From NCBI RefSeq assembly GCF_002836255.1, contig NZ_PJAU01000047.1, forward strand, positions 62,001 through 126,000: a stretch of DNA of 64,000 nucleotides, written 5' to 3'. Made by a program: the position numbers and the translations under genes. This DNA comes from Colwellia sp. 75C3 (GTDB taxonomy: Bacteria; Pseudomonadota; Gammaproteobacteria; Enterobacterales; Alteromonadaceae). Numbering within the stretch: position 1 is the stretch's first letter; each line of letters starts with the position of its first letter. Positions 19,865-30,226 of this stretch are shown piece by piece. Below the pieces are notes generated by a model that worked only from the letters and a program-made list of their open reading frames with translations, did not search any database and was not told where the DNA came from.

Positions 19865-20584
19865 ATGATTACACTTTATGGTTTCGGCAAATGCTTTAAC
19901 GTAATGGATGCAAGTCCATTTGTTGTTAAGGTCGATCTTTTTATGCGCATGGCGAATATTCCTTGCCAAGTGAAGTATGGTGCTAAATATTTAAAAGTAT
20001 CACCAAAAGGTAAATTACCTTTCATTGATGATGGCGGTAAAGTGGTTGCTGACTCCGAAGCAATACTGAGTTATTTGACAGAACAATACCAAGTCACATT
20101 AGATGCTGAACTAACACCTGAACAAAAAGCACAAGCCTATTTAATTACTAAGTCATTAGATGAAAGTCTCTATTGGTGTTTGGTCTACTCTCGATGGATT
20201 CTGGATGAAAGTTGGCCGTTAACCAAAGACGCTTTTTTTGGTACTTTACCTGCGCCATTATGTTGGTTTTTACCCAATATTATTCGTAAAACGGTAAAGA
20301 AAAATCTTTATGGCCAAGGTGTTGGACGACACTCAGCAGAGGAAATTCTTGCGATAGCAGATAAAAGCTTACAATCATTGTCTACCCTGTTGGCAGAGAA
20401 AAATTTTTTCTTTGGCGAACAGCATACATCGTTTGATGCGGTAGTCTATTCGCACTTATGTGAGTTTATTTCAGTACGTTTTGACAATGGTTTTGAAAAT
20501 GTATTCACTAAACAAGCCAAAACTTATCAAAATCTAGTACAATTTTGTCAACGTATTGAAGACAAATTTTATCAAGAGAAATAA
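19865..20584 (+). CDS. Glutathione S-transferase-like protein (metaxin/FAXC-like)
   Basis: 239 aa. N-terminal thioredoxin-like fold (ITLYGFGKC ... SPFVVKVDLFMRMANIPCQV) with the cis-Pro/Asp-Ser segment KGKLPFIDD and VVADSEAILSYL. The C-terminal helical domain resembles the metaxin/failed-axon-connection group (LVYSRWILDESWP, LYGQGVGRHS). Probably cytosolic; enzymatic activity is not assured. The stop codon abuts the selO ATG with no gap, implying coupled translation. Confidence 0.8.
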   Translation: MITLYGFGKCFNVMDASPFVVKVDLFMRMANIPCQVKYGAKYLKVSPKGKLPFIDDGGKVVADSEAILSYLTEQYQVTLDAELTPEQKAQAYLITKSLDESLYWCLVYSRWILDESWPLTKDAFFGTLPAPLCWFLPNIIRKTVKKNLYGQGVGRHSAEEILAIADKSLQSLSTLLAEKNFFFGEQHTSFDAVVYSHLCEFISVRFDNGFENVFTKQAKTYQNLVQFCQRIEDKFYQEK

Positions 20585-22114
20585 ATGCCGATAAATCTTT
20601 CTAATAGCTACCGTGATCTTGGCGAAAGCTTTTCACAACAAATTTTGCCAGATCCTGTTGCACAGCCATCTTTATTATTGTGGAATGAAGCGTTAGCGCA
20701 AACTTTAGGTCTTACTTTTGATTCTACTGACAATAAAGAAAATGATGCTGACTTATTAGCGCAGTACTTTTCGGGTAACCGATTAATGGAAGACAGTAAA
20801 CCAATTGCCCAAGCTTATTCAGGTCACCAGTTTGGTCAATTTAATCCGCAACTAGGTGATGGTCGCGCGCATTTGTTAGGTGATATTGCTGATGAACAGG
20901 GACAGCGTTGGGACATTCAACTTAAAGGCTCAGGTGTCAGTCAATTTTCACGTAGCGGTGATGGTCGTTGTGCACTTGGACCAGCCTTACGTGAATACAT
21001 TATGAGTGAAGCGATGTTTGCCCTTGGTGTACCTACTACGCGTTGTTTGGCGGTGGTTACTACCGGGCAAAGTGTTTATCGCGATAGGCCTTTTGCTGGT
21101 GCGATTGTTACTCGTGTTGCAACCAGTCATATACGTGTTGGAACTTTTCAATATTTTGCTGCTCGTGGTGATACAGAGTCACTTAAAAAGCTGACTAATT
21201 ATTCTATTAAGCGTCACTTTCCTGAGTTACTTGCTGAGTCAGCTGTTGAATCATCAAAAGCTACAGATGATAATGAAATTAGCAGCGAACAAGTGCTTAA
21301 CTTTTTCTCAGCCGTTCTATCAAAGCAAATTCCTTTAGTACTGTCATGGTTAAGGGTTGGCTTTATTCATGGGGTAATGAATACTGACAATACTGCTATT
21401 TCAGGGGAAACAATCGATTATGGCCCGTGCGCCATGATGAACGCATATCACTGGGAAACTGTTTTTAGCTCAATTGATCGTAATAGTCGTTATGCTTTTG
21501 GTAAACAGATAAGCATTATGCAATGGAATATGACGCGATTAGCTGAAACGTTATTACCTTTAATTGATAGCGATGAAGATGCGGCAGTGGCACAACTTCA
21601 ACCGCTACTATCACAATTTCATCAGGACTTTGAAGAAAACTACTTGAAAATGATGGCGGTGAAAATCGGTATTGATGAACCTGAACAGGGTGATGGTAAA
21701 CTCATTAGTGAGTTAATTGCTATCATGCAAAAAAATAGCTTGGATTACACAAAAACCTTCACAGCATTAACCGATGCATTAACTGATTCTCTTAATGGCA
21801 ATGCCATTGAAGGGCCATTGTTAAATTTACTCGGTGAATGGCTGCCTCGTTGGCAAATACGTATCGCGGGCTTTAAAGCAGCGGCACATGAATTGATGGT
21901 GAGCAATAACCCTGTTGTTATTCCAAGAAATCATGATGTTGAAGCTATTCTGGCAACTAGCCAAGCTTCTTATCAAGAAAAGGGTGATTTAACCGCATTA
22001 TATGAGTTTTTGGCGGTATTACGACAACCTTATACCGTACTCGATAATACAAAAAACTATCAAAATTCTCCCGCTGATGGCGATGAAAATTATCATACCT
22101 TTTGTGGTACTTGA
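20585..22114 (+). CDS. selO: Protein adenylyltransferase SelO (YdiU)
   Basis: 509 aa. Pseudokinase-fold enzyme that AMPylates proteins, including redox proteins such as glutaredoxin in E. coli. Seen: [19 protein letters not shown], the inverted-ATP site segments [16 protein letters not shown] and [10 protein letters not shown], catalytic-loop HGVMNTDN with Asp268, and DYGPCAMM. The usual C-terminal Cys is kept in TFCGT. Slightly longer than E. coli YdiU. It is immediately behind a GST-like gene, in line with a role in redox homeostasis (inference). Confidence 0.95.
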   Translation: MPINLSNSYRDLGESFSQQILPDPVAQPSLLLWNEALAQTLGLTFDSTDNKENDADLLAQYFSGNRLMEDSKPIAQAYSGHQFGQFNPQLGDGRAHLLGDIADEQGQRWDIQLKGSGVSQFSRSGDGRCALGPALREYIMSEAMFALGVPTTRCLAVVTTGQSVYRDRPFAGAIVTRVATSHIRVGTFQYFAARGDTESLKKLTNYSIKRHFPELLAESAVESSKATDDNEISSEQVLNFFSAVLSKQIPLVLSWLRVGFIHGVMNTDNTAISGETIDYGPCAMMNAYHWETVFSSIDRNSRYAFGKQISIMQWNMTRLAETLLPLIDSDEDAAVAQLQPLLSQFHQDFEENYLKMMAVKIGIDEPEQGDGKLISELIAIMQKNSLDYTKTFTALTDALTDSLNGNAIEGPLLNLLGEWLPRWQIRIAGFKAAAHELMVSNNPVVIPRNHDVEAILATSQASYQEKGDLTALYEFLAVLRQPYTVLDNTKNYQNSPADGDENYHTFCGT

Positions 22115-22135
22115 TCAGCTATTAAGGTTTAATTT

Positions 22136-24133
22136 ATGAATAATCAACAGAAAAACACGCTTAAAGGCTCTCTTCTCCAGACGTTTGGTTTTGATAACTT
22201 CCGTCCAGGGCAAGAGCAGACCATAACGCAGTTATTAAATGGTCAATCGAGCTTGTCTATATTCCCGACAGGCTCGGGTAAGTCGTTGTGTTATCAGTTA
22301 ACTGCGCTGCATTTACCGCATTTAACTTTAGTAGTCTCACCTTTATTAGCCTTGATGAAAGATCAACTGTCATTCCTTGCGAGTAAAGGTATTAAGGCCG
22401 CGAGTATTGATTCGACCTTAAAAGGCAACGAAGCACAAACTGTAATGGCAGGTGTGCGTGATGGTGATATTAAAGTCTTGATGGTATCAGTAGAGCGTTT
22501 TAAAAATGAACGTTTCAGACAATTTATTGAGTCCGTACCAGTCTCTATGCTGGTGGTTGATGAGGCGCATTGTATTTCTGAGTGGGGCCATAACTTTAGA
22601 CCTGACTATTTAAAGCTACCGAGTTATTGCCAAGCGTTAAAAATTTCGTTGGTGTTATTACTCACCGCGACGGCTACCCGTAAAGTTAAACAAGACATGG
22701 CAGCAAAGTTTGCCATTCGAGACGAGCATATTGTGCAAACTGGCTTTTATCGACAAAATCTTGATTTAAGCGTATTACCTGTTGCAGAGTCACATAAAAA
22801 CGGCCAACTTGAACAAGTTATTAAAGCGCAGCAAGGCCCAGGTATTGTGTACGTTACTTTGCAGCACACCGCTGAAAAGGTCGCGCAATACTTAACGCAA
22901 CAAGGTATTAATGCTTGTGCTTATCATGCCGGTTTTGACAGTGATACTCGCAGCCAAATTCAACAAGATTTTATGGCGGGGAAAATCCAAGTCATTGTCG
23001 CGACTATTGCCTTTGGTATGGGCATTGATAAAAGTGACATACGTTTTGTTATCCATTATGACTTACCAAAATCGATAGAGAATTACAGTCAAGAAATAGG
23101 TCGAGCAGGGCGAGATGGACGACCTTCTCAGTGTTTTACCCTAGCAAACCTTGATGGTTTAAACACCGTTGAAAACTTTGTTTATGGTGATACCCCTGAA
23201 TATGCGGGTATAGAAATGCTGTTAAATACCATCAAAGACGAAGTGGTTACCAACTCTTATGATAGCAAGTGGGAGTTACAAATCCTTCAACTGTCTAATG
23301 CGGTTAATATCAAACAATTACCGCTGAAAACGTTACTTGTACAACTAGAGCTCGCTGGCGTAATTGAACCGCAATATGCTTATTTCGCCGATTTTAAAAT
23401 TAAATTGTTAAAACCGAAAGATGAAATAATTAACAGTTTTAATGATCAACGCAAAGATTTTTTACAACGTATTTTTAATGCGACAGACTTTAAAAAAATA
23501 TGGGGTAGTTTAAATTTTGATACGTTATTGCAAGATAAAAGTATTGAGCGTAACCGCGTTATTGCCGCACTTGAATACTTAGCTGAGCAGCAACTGATCG
23601 TACTTGAAACTAAAGGTATGACAGAGGTGTTTAAAGTAAATGCTAATGAGTTAGCTGATCCTAGCTTATGTTCAAGTCTCAGTAATTATTTTAAAGACAA
23701 TGAAGAAAAAGAAATAAAGCGTATCGCTACCTTAGTGCGATTCTTTCAACTAGATACTTGTCTAACGGTAAATTTAGCGCGTTACTTTGATGACCCTTAC
23801 TTTGATGGCAATGTGAACACCAATCATAACGCAGTACCACAATGCGGTCATTGCAGTGTTTGTCGTGGACAGGTAGCGGTACTTGAACATTCTCAAACAC
23901 AAATTCCATGGCCGAGTGATGAAGCCTTAAAGCAGGGCATGACGGAGTTAGCTGATCGACTTGCCGGTAAAATAAATCAACCTTTGTCTCTTGAGAGTTA
24001 TTGTCGATTTTTTGCGGGTATGACAGTCCCCTTGTTTGGCCGTAATAAAGTAAGACAATTATCAGGCTTTGGTTTATGTGAGCAGCAACGATATCAAGCT
24101 ATTCGAGAAAAGCTGGCAAGCTTGAATAATTAA
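22136..24133 (+). CDS. RecQ-family ATP-dependent DNA helicase
   Basis: 665 aa. 3'-5' superfamily 2 helicase. Walker A FPTGSGKSLCYQ with Lys49, DEAH box VVDEAHCISEWGHNFRPDY, motif III LLTATAT, and motifs V/VI VIVATIAFGMGIDKSDIRFVIHYD and QEIGRAGRDG. After the helicase core come a winged-helix-like region and a C-terminal CGHCSVCRG with no obvious HRDC domain. It is therefore a RecQ-like paralogue rather than certain RecQ itself. It starts 21 bp after selO on the same strand. Confidence 0.92.
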   Translation: MNNQQKNTLKGSLLQTFGFDNFRPGQEQTITQLLNGQSSLSIFPTGSGKSLCYQLTALHLPHLTLVVSPLLALMKDQLSFLASKGIKAASIDSTLKGNEAQTVMAGVRDGDIKVLMVSVERFKNERFRQFIESVPVSMLVVDEAHCISEWGHNFRPDYLKLPSYCQALKISLVLLLTATATRKVKQDMAAKFAIRDEHIVQTGFYRQNLDLSVLPVAESHKNGQLEQVIKAQQGPGIVYVTLQHTAEKVAQYLTQQGINACAYHAGFDSDTRSQIQQDFMAGKIQVIVATIAFGMGIDKSDIRFVIHYDLPKSIENYSQEIGRAGRDGRPSQCFTLANLDGLNTVENFVYGDTPEYAGIEMLLNTIKDEVVTNSYDSKWELQILQLSNAVNIKQLPLKTLLVQLELAGVIEPQYAYFADFKIKLLKPKDEIINSFNDQRKDFLQRIFNATDFKKIWGSLNFDTLLQDKSIERNRVIAALEYLAEQQLIVLETKGMTEVFKVNANELADPSLCSSLSNYFKDNEEKEIKRIATLVRFFQLDTCLTVNLARYFDDPYFDGNVNTNHNAVPQCGHCSVCRGQVAVLEHSQTQIPWPSDEALKQGMTELADRLAGKINQPLSLESYCRFFAGMTVPLFGRNKVRQLSGFGLCEQQRYQAIREKLASLNN

Positions 24134-24157
24134 TAGTCCGTGATATTGAGGTGAAAA

Positions 24158-24189
24158 AGAAGAGAAAGCATAATTATACTTTCTCTTCT
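24158..24189. terminator. Bidirectional terminator between recQ-like and hybrid-kinase genes
   Basis: AGAAGAGAAAG (24158-24168) and CTTTCTCTTCT (24179-24189) pair perfectly around a 10-nt loop. T-rich sequence lies on both outer sides, so it can serve both converging genes. Confidence 0.65.
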
Positions 24190-24215
24190 ATTCTCTTTTC
24201 TTAGCTTTACCTGAT

Positions 24216-27200
24216 TTAATCAGCAAGGCTTTCTTTTTGCTGTTGAAAAACAATAAAAATATCAGTAAGTTCTCGTGTAAATGTTTGCACATCTTCAAGT
24301 TGATTATTTTTTGCAGCTTGTTCTAAGTTACGACTCACTTCAGCTAATGATGGCGCAGAAATCATGGCAGCAGAACCTTTGATTTTATGTGCTAACAAAG
24401 CGATATTGGTAAAATCCTGATTAACTAGCTCAGAATTTAATTTAGAATCTAACGAGTTCTCGTCTCCATCGAAGCCATCATTATTTAAGGTATTAGTGAG
24501 CATATCAGCAAAGGCATAGGTGGTTAATTCATCGATAGATTCCTGTGTTGCATTAACGAATTCACCCAATAACTCTTTCACTATGGCTAAATCGCCAAAC
24601 ATCTCAATTAATCGCTCAAGATCGAACAAGATGTCATGTTTGTTAACCGCGGCAATCGTTGCAGGAGTCGCGCTGTTATTATCGTCTAATAAATTGTCTA
24701 ATGAATCGTCTAATGAATTATTTTCAGAATACTCAGACTCATTTAATAATACTCCAGAAGACATATGTGCAAGTAACTCTTCATCACTAATACTCTCAAT
24801 CGCAGTGATATCGAAATCGTCTATCCCAATGTCAGTCATATCGAAATTGTCTATCTCAATATCAGACTGATAAGTGCTAGTGTCATCAGCATTGGCTTCA
24901 TCAAGTAATTGTTCAACCAACTGCTCATCATGGGTTAATTCATACTCAATACTTGCCAACGAATGATCTTGCTCACTCTGTAGGTGTTGCTCAATAGTTT
25001 GTTTTAAAATAGCCATTGATACCGGTTTTGTTAAATAACCATCCATACCTAAGTTTTGACAATGTTGTGCTTCACCAGATAACGCATTAGCTGTTAGTGC
25101 AATGATGGGAATCGTATTACCTTGCTCTCTGAGTACCTTAGTGAGCTCATAACCATCCATATTAGGCATATGACAATCAGTGAGTAATAAACCATAGTTT
25201 TTTTGTTTTATGGCCATCAGTGCCTCTTCACCATCATCAACAAAGTCAGCGTGAAAATTTAGCTGCTCCAATTGGCGTTTTATTACCAATTGGTTAGTGG
25301 GGTGATCTTCAGCCACTAAAATCAATGTGCCATTTGCAGTTGCCTCGTCTTTGCTCGAGTTATTTCCTTTTTTCTGATCTTCGGCAATGATGGCAAATAA
25401 ATCTTCATCTTGGTTGGCTTGACTCAGCTCAATGGTATCAATCAACTTTGTTAATAAAACCGGTGCGCTAGAAAAAACGAAGTGCCCAGGCTCTGGGGAA
25501 AAATGGCGTTCAGTGATTTCTATCCAGGTAGCATTGTTATAGTCGTTAATTAAATCGAATTTTTTAATGAGTGATTCATGGCAAATAAAAATACAATCCC
25601 CATTAGGAATTGACGCTTTAATTTTATCAATATTTTGATGCAGGCATGGGATAACAATTAATGGATAGTCCCAAGCTTGTAAATATTGTTTTATTTTTTG
25701 ACTACAATAGTTACCGTCATCAATTAAGAATAACGGTTTGTTAGTTGATATTTTTGGCTGAAATACTTCTTCGGAACTGGTTAATGTCAGCATAAAACTA
25801 AAGCTAGTACCACTACCAAGAGCGCTAACGAGTTTTATTTCGCCACCTAAACGTTCTACCAACATTTTAGAAATAGTTAAACCTAAGCCGGTACCACCAT
25901 ACTTTCGTGATGTTGAATTTTCCGCCTGGGTAAAGGGAGTAAATAATTTTCTTTGGTTAATTGGCGAAATACCAATGCCATTATCTTGTACAGTAAATTC
26001 CACCACTTGTTGGTTTTTACTGTTTTTTATCAAGCTGATTTTTACTAAAATTTCACCTTTAGGAGCAAACTTAATCGCATTACCCAGTAAATTTGACAGT
26101 ACTTGCTGTAAACGCACCGGATCGGTAATGACTTGGTGGCGCAAATTGGTGTCAAAATCGAAATTTAGCGTTATATCATTCGAATATGCAGTATTTGTAT
26201 GTGCTTGAATGGTTGATTCGACAATGGTTAATAAGTTGCTATCTATTTGTTCAACACTTAATTGGCCAACTTCCATTTTTGAGTGGTCAAGTACATCATT
26301 GAGTATATGTAGTAAGTTATTAGCAGAATTACTCATTATTTTTATATCAGCTTGCTGAGGTTTCGTTAACGATGAGTAACCTAATAATTCTAACATACCA
26401 ATTATGCCGCTAATTGGTGTTCTTATTTCATGGCTCATCATAGCTAAAAACTGAGACTTGGATTTATCTGCGTGTTCAGCTGCTTTTTTTGCATTTGAAA
26501 GGGCAAACTCAGCTTCTTTTCTTTCGTCAATATTGAGTAGTACACCATTCCAAACATTACGTCCGTCAACGTGCAGAGGGCATGCACTTAAATGTAACCA
26601 ATGAACAGCATCATCAGGAAAAACCACTCTAAACTCTACTTCAAAGGCTCGTTCTTGTTGTGCAGACTTTTTCTTTTCAGCTCTTATTCTTTGCAAGTCT
26701 TCCTCAGGTACAAGTTGAAAGAATACACTAGGGTTAGTCATAATGTCGTCGTGAGTGAATGGGACTAACGTTTCAATGCCTTGGCTAAGGTAGTGAAAAG
26801 TAATGAGGCTGCGCTCATTAAGGTAAAATTGTACTACCGCACCGGGAATTGCATCAGCCAATGAGTTTATTTCAAATTCTGCATCCTTTGCTCGCTTTTC
26901 AGCATCAGTACGTTGTGTTATTTCAGCTTTGAGTGTTCTATTCCAAAATAAAGTGCCGCCAATAATAATAAGGAAAACCATAATACTTAGCGCGGTCGCA
27001 ATAATTATTTCTTGTGAAGTTGTGTGATTCTTAACTTCAATACGCGACCATTTATTGTTGATCAAACCTAACTCATCATCAAAGTTAGTTAAGACCTTAT
27101 TGATTAAATTAATTAATATTTCATTATTATTATTACTGGCAAAATGTATATCAATAAATTCATCAGCATGGATGTTGTTAATTATTTTGAATTTACCAGA

Positions 27201-28592
27201 CATTTCACCCTGTAACCAAGGTGCGGCGGAAGCAAGTAACGAAACAATTACATCAGCTTCGCCCTTCGACAGTAAATCAAAGCCTTCGTTAATATCTTTC
27301 GTAACAATAATATCTGCTTGTGGTGAAAAGCTACGCAGTGACGTTGCTGTTTTTTTACCGCGATAATTCACCAGTCTAACTTTGTCGGTTTTAATGTTGT
27401 TGAGGGTCAAATTGCTGTGAGTACTTACAATCGCAACCCAAGGGCTGGAATGATAAGTATCGGAAAGTTTAATCTTATGGGCATCATCAACTCTGACAGT
27501 CGTGGCGGGTAGTAAACTAACCTCATTGTTAGATAATTTATTAATGGCTTCTGGCCATGATTCTATATTGACAGGAACAAAATCAATACCGAGTTTATCT
27601 GAAATAAGCGCCATTAAATCAATAGATAAGCCATCCAATTCTCCGTCCTCACTGATAAAGGTAAAGGGAAACCAGTGATCACTGTGGGCAAATTTAATTT
27701 CTGGGTTGTCTTTAAGCCAATCTTTTTCTGCTTTGCTCAGGCGTAAAGGGATTTTATGCTTAGCTTTTTTAAGATTTGCTTTACTCCAACGTGAGGCAAC
27801 TTCTGCATGAGTTGTCTTGTCTATCTCGGAAATTATCTTGTTAATTGCCGAACGCAGTAATGTATATTCAGGTTGAATGGCAAAACGGTTATGATCAACA
27901 GGCACATCAGCGACTAATACGCTTTGCATGGACGTAGATTCTGTATTCTCAATCAAGAACTGATTAAGTAAGCTATCACCGTAATAGGCATCAGCTAAAT
28001 CAAATTTTATTGCGGCAAGCCCATCTATGGTATTTTTAACATCGAAGAATTTTGCACCACCGAAATATTTTGATAACTCTTTACGACTTGAAAAGCCATT
28101 TTCCATAGCAAAAATCAGCTGACTAAAGTCTGCTATATTATGCTCTTTTTGCCATATTGATGATCGCTTTACGAGCATGGCACGTGGTACCGATAAAAAG
28201 GAATCACTAAAGGCCATGTACTTTGTTCGAGCTGCTGTAGCAGTAAAACCGACAATCAGGTCAACCTCATGACGTGCAAAAGATTGCTCCATTGTAGTTA
28301 TACTGTCTAATACAATAATATTAAGTTCTACCTCTAATTCTGAGGCGATTAACTGTAGATAATCGTGATAAATCCCCAGTACTTTGCCTTCATGAGAGTG
28401 AATAATGTAAGGAGGGTAATCAAAGCCAACAAAAGCGACAGTGAGCTCTTCTTTATTACTCAACCACTGCTTTTCTTCGGTAGTTAATTCGATAGCTAAA
28501 TTATTAGCATGTACTAAGTTACTTTGCATGAATAGCACACTCATCATGAGTAAAATGCTAACGAGTAATTTATTGAATGGTAATGTCATCAT
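24216..28592 (-). CDS. BvgS/VieS-like hybrid sensor histidine kinase (2x periplasmic binding domain, PAS, HisKA, HATPase, REC, HPT)
   Basis: 1458 aa. Signal/anchor (about 1-28), two tandem SBP_bac_3 periplasmic domains (about 35-270 and 285-520), a membrane span (about 530-550, IIIATALSIMVFLIIIGGTLFW), a PAS/PAC region (about 575-695), HisKA with His721 in MMSHEIRTP, HATPase with DNGIGI and GGTGLGL, a receiver domain with Asp1139 in LLTDCHMPNMDG, and a C-terminal HPT domain with His1402 in LLAHKIKGSAA. This is a complete four-step phosphorelay. An acidic Asp-rich linker with an internal repeat precedes the HPT. Its ATG overlaps the stop of the REC-TPR gene (ATGA), so the operon is tightly coupled. 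The periplasmic domains suggest amino-acid-like or other small-solute sensing. Confidence 0.93.
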   Translation of the reverse strand: MMTLPFNKLLVSILLMMSVLFMQSNLVHANNLAIELTTEEKQWLSNKEELTVAFVGFDYPPYIIHSHEGKVLGIYHDYLQLIASELEVELNIIVLDSITTMEQSFARHEVDLIVGFTATAARTKYMAFSDSFLSVPRAMLVKRSSIWQKEHNIADFSQLIFAMENGFSSRKELSKYFGGAKFFDVKNTIDGLAAIKFDLADAYYGDSLLNQFLIENTESTSMQSVLVADVPVDHNRFAIQPEYTLLRSAINKIISEIDKTTHAEVASRWSKANLKKAKHKIPLRLSKAEKDWLKDNPEIKFAHSDHWFPFTFISEDGELDGLSIDLMALISDKLGIDFVPVNIESWPEAINKLSNNEVSLLPATTVRVDDAHKIKLSDTYHSSPWVAIVSTHSNLTLNNIKTDKVRLVNYRGKKTATSLRSFSPQADIIVTKDINEGFDLLSKGEADVIVSLLASAAPWLQGEMSGKFKIINNIHADEFIDIHFASNNNNEILINLINKVLTNFDDELGLINNKWSRIEVKNHTTSQEIIIATALSIMVFLIIIGGTLFWNRTLKAEITQRTDAEKRAKDAEFEINSLADAIPGAVVQFYLNERSLITFHYLSQGIETLVPFTHDDIMTNPSVFFQLVPEEDLQRIRAEKKKSAQQERAFEVEFRVVFPDDAVHWLHLSACPLHVDGRNVWNGVLLNIDERKEAEFALSNAKKAAEHADKSKSQFLAMMSHEIRTPISGIIGMLELLGYSSLTKPQQADIKIMSNSANNLLHILNDVLDHSKMEVGQLSVEQIDSNLLTIVESTIQAHTNTAYSNDITLNFDFDTNLRHQVITDPVRLQQVLSNLLGNAIKFAPKGEILVKISLIKNSKNQQVVEFTVQDNGIGISPINQRKLFTPFTQAENSTSRKYGGTGLGLTISKMLVERLGGEIKLVSALGSGTSFSFMLTLTSSEEVFQPKISTNKPLFLIDDGNYCSQKIKQYLQAWDYPLIVIPCLHQNIDKIKASIPNGDCIFICHESLIKKFDLINDYNNATWIEITERHFSPEPGHFVFSSAPVLLTKLIDTIELSQANQDEDLFAIIAEDQKKGNNSSKDEATANGTLILVAEDHPTNQLVIKRQLEQLNFHADFVDDGEEALMAIKQKNYGLLLTDCHMPNMDGYELTKVLREQGNTIPIIALTANALSGEAQHCQNLGMDGYLTKPVSMAILKQTIEQHLQSEQDHSLASIEYELTHDEQLVEQLLDEANADDTSTYQSDIEIDNFDMTDIGIDDFDITAIESISDEELLAHMSSGVLLNESEYSENNSLDDSLDNLLDDNNSATPATIAAVNKHDILFDLERLIEMFGDLAIVKELLGEFVNATQESIDELTTYAFADMLTNTLNNDGFDGDENSLDSKLNSELVNQDFTNIALLAHKIKGSAAMISAPSLAEVSRNLEQAAKNNQLEDVQTFTRELTDIFIVFQQQKESLAD

Positions 28593-30217
28593 AATTGTTG
28601 CTCTAGTGCGGTAAAGCTGTTGGAAACTTCTTTATTGGTGGCTATAAACCAGTCAGGTAAATTATAATCTTCTGTTTGTGAAGTAATCGTTTCGTTGGCT
28701 TGCTGATAAACGACTCTCAGGTTTTCTATTGGAACTGACATAGGAATTGCTGAGGAAAGCCCTTTTATTATCGACAATGCGGTATCGACTTCAAATGGCG
28801 ATTTTTTCCATATTTCTAGCCATTGATTTACCGAACTAACGTGTTCATTTTTGTCGTATAGCGCTATTGCACTACTTTTAAGTTGTGCCACGCTCTCTTT
28901 TTTACTTTTACATAGGTGTAAAAATTGTCTTATCAAAAAATCCTGTGAGAGTGTTTGGTCAGAGTCAATTAATGTTTCGGGTAGCGTTGGTTTTTTACCC
29001 CCTAAAACAGACTGTATCTGCAGTGCATCAAAATAAGCATAGAAGTCTGCTAAAGGCACTTCTTGTTGATAACAATCCCAAATACGTTTTGCTGCTTTTA
29101 TATCACCGGATAATAATAAAAATCGACAAATAATTAGCTCTCTATGCAATTGGTAATGCGACAAGTTAAACTGTTTCTCTATTAATTTTAAACTTTGATT
29201 TAACTCTACTTTTAATGGACCGAGTTGCACTAAGGTACCTGGGGTATTATGGCTTTGCTCTGCTTTGTAAAGTAAGCTACGGGCATGGATCAAGCTAATA
29301 TCTACGGTGTTCCAAATAGAATACTTTATTTTGTTTTTAATTCTATTCGCTATGACAATCACCTCATCAGTATCTTTGGTTAGTAGCGCTAAATTGTACT
29401 GAATAAGTAAGCGTTCAACATTATTTGGAGAGATGGCCGACATCTCGCGGTAAGCTTCACTCGATTTTTTTAATTGTTTTTGCTGTAGAAAACAATCAGC
29501 CTGTACTTGAAGTGCGCTAAAGCGTAACTTTTTATCGGTAATTATCGGTTCAATTAATTTAAGCGCTAAAGGGTACTTTTTTTGTAAGATCAGCATTTTC
29601 GCTAATTTTATTCTGGCATCGTTATTTTTGTTATTAATTAGCTGAATGTAAATTTTCTGAGCAATCTCTTCTTTGCCTTCATTAATATAGAGTTGTGCGC
29701 GGGCGTAGGTCATTCCACTGGTTTTTTCATATTTATTGCATAACGCAATAGCAGCATCTAAGCCTTTATTTTTGTGTGTAATAGTAATGTTTTGAAAAAT
29801 GGTTTTTTGTCGATGACAATTAATTAATCGATTGGTCACCGAGTCAATGTTAATCGGTTTAATTAAGTATCCGTCGGGAGAAAACTCAGAAAAACCAAAA
29901 AATACACTTTTACTCATTTCACCGGTGACAACGAATACCACTGTTTTTTCTTTAATAAGCTTCTTTTTATGGAGTTCTTCTAATAACTGTAAACCATCAG
30001 AATTTTTGCCTAAATTATAGTCACATAAAATAAAGTCGTAGCTACGGGCAATACAAGCTGATACGGCCATTCTTGCATCTTTTACGATATAAACATTATC
30101 ATAATCACAGCCATTTCTAATGAGCATATGTCGTGTAGCGTTGAGGATCATTTGACAATCATCAATCACTAAAACACTCTTTTGTTTGAAAAAATCTACG
30201 GTGCTTTTACTGGTCAT
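28589..30217 (-). CDS. Response regulator with TPR C-terminus (VieB-like)
   Basis: 542 aa. N-terminal receiver domain (about 10-130) with acidic pair D19-D20 and phosphoacceptor Asp66 in FILCDYNLGKNSDG, followed by tetratricopeptide-like helices (about 160-430) and no DNA-binding or enzymatic output domain. The same layout is known from VieB of Vibrio cholerae, which inhibits phosphotransfer from VieS to VieA. Gene position between an EAL response regulator and a BvgS-like kinase supports an equivalent role. Start lies 9 bp after the upstream stop. Confidence 0.85.
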   Translation of the reverse strand: MTSKSTVDFFKQKSVLVIDDCQMILNATRHMLIRNGCDYDNVYIVKDARMAVSACIARSYDFILCDYNLGKNSDGLQLLEELHKKKLIKEKTVVFVVTGEMSKSVFFGFSEFSPDGYLIKPINIDSVTNRLINCHRQKTIFQNITITHKNKGLDAAIALCNKYEKTSGMTYARAQLYINEGKEEIAQKIYIQLINNKNNDARIKLAKMLILQKKYPLALKLIEPIITDKKLRFSALQVQADCFLQQKQLKKSSEAYREMSAISPNNVERLLIQYNLALLTKDTDEVIVIANRIKNKIKYSIWNTVDISLIHARSLLYKAEQSHNTPGTLVQLGPLKVELNQSLKLIEKQFNLSHYQLHRELIICRFLLLSGDIKAAKRIWDCYQQEVPLADFYAYFDALQIQSVLGGKKPTLPETLIDSDQTLSQDFLIRQFLHLCKSKKESVAQLKSSAIALYDKNEHVSSVNQWLEIWKKSPFEVDTALSIIKGLSSAIPMSVPIENLRVVYQQANETITSQTEDYNLPDWFIATNKEVSNSFTALEQQL

Positions 30218-30226
30218 AACACAACT

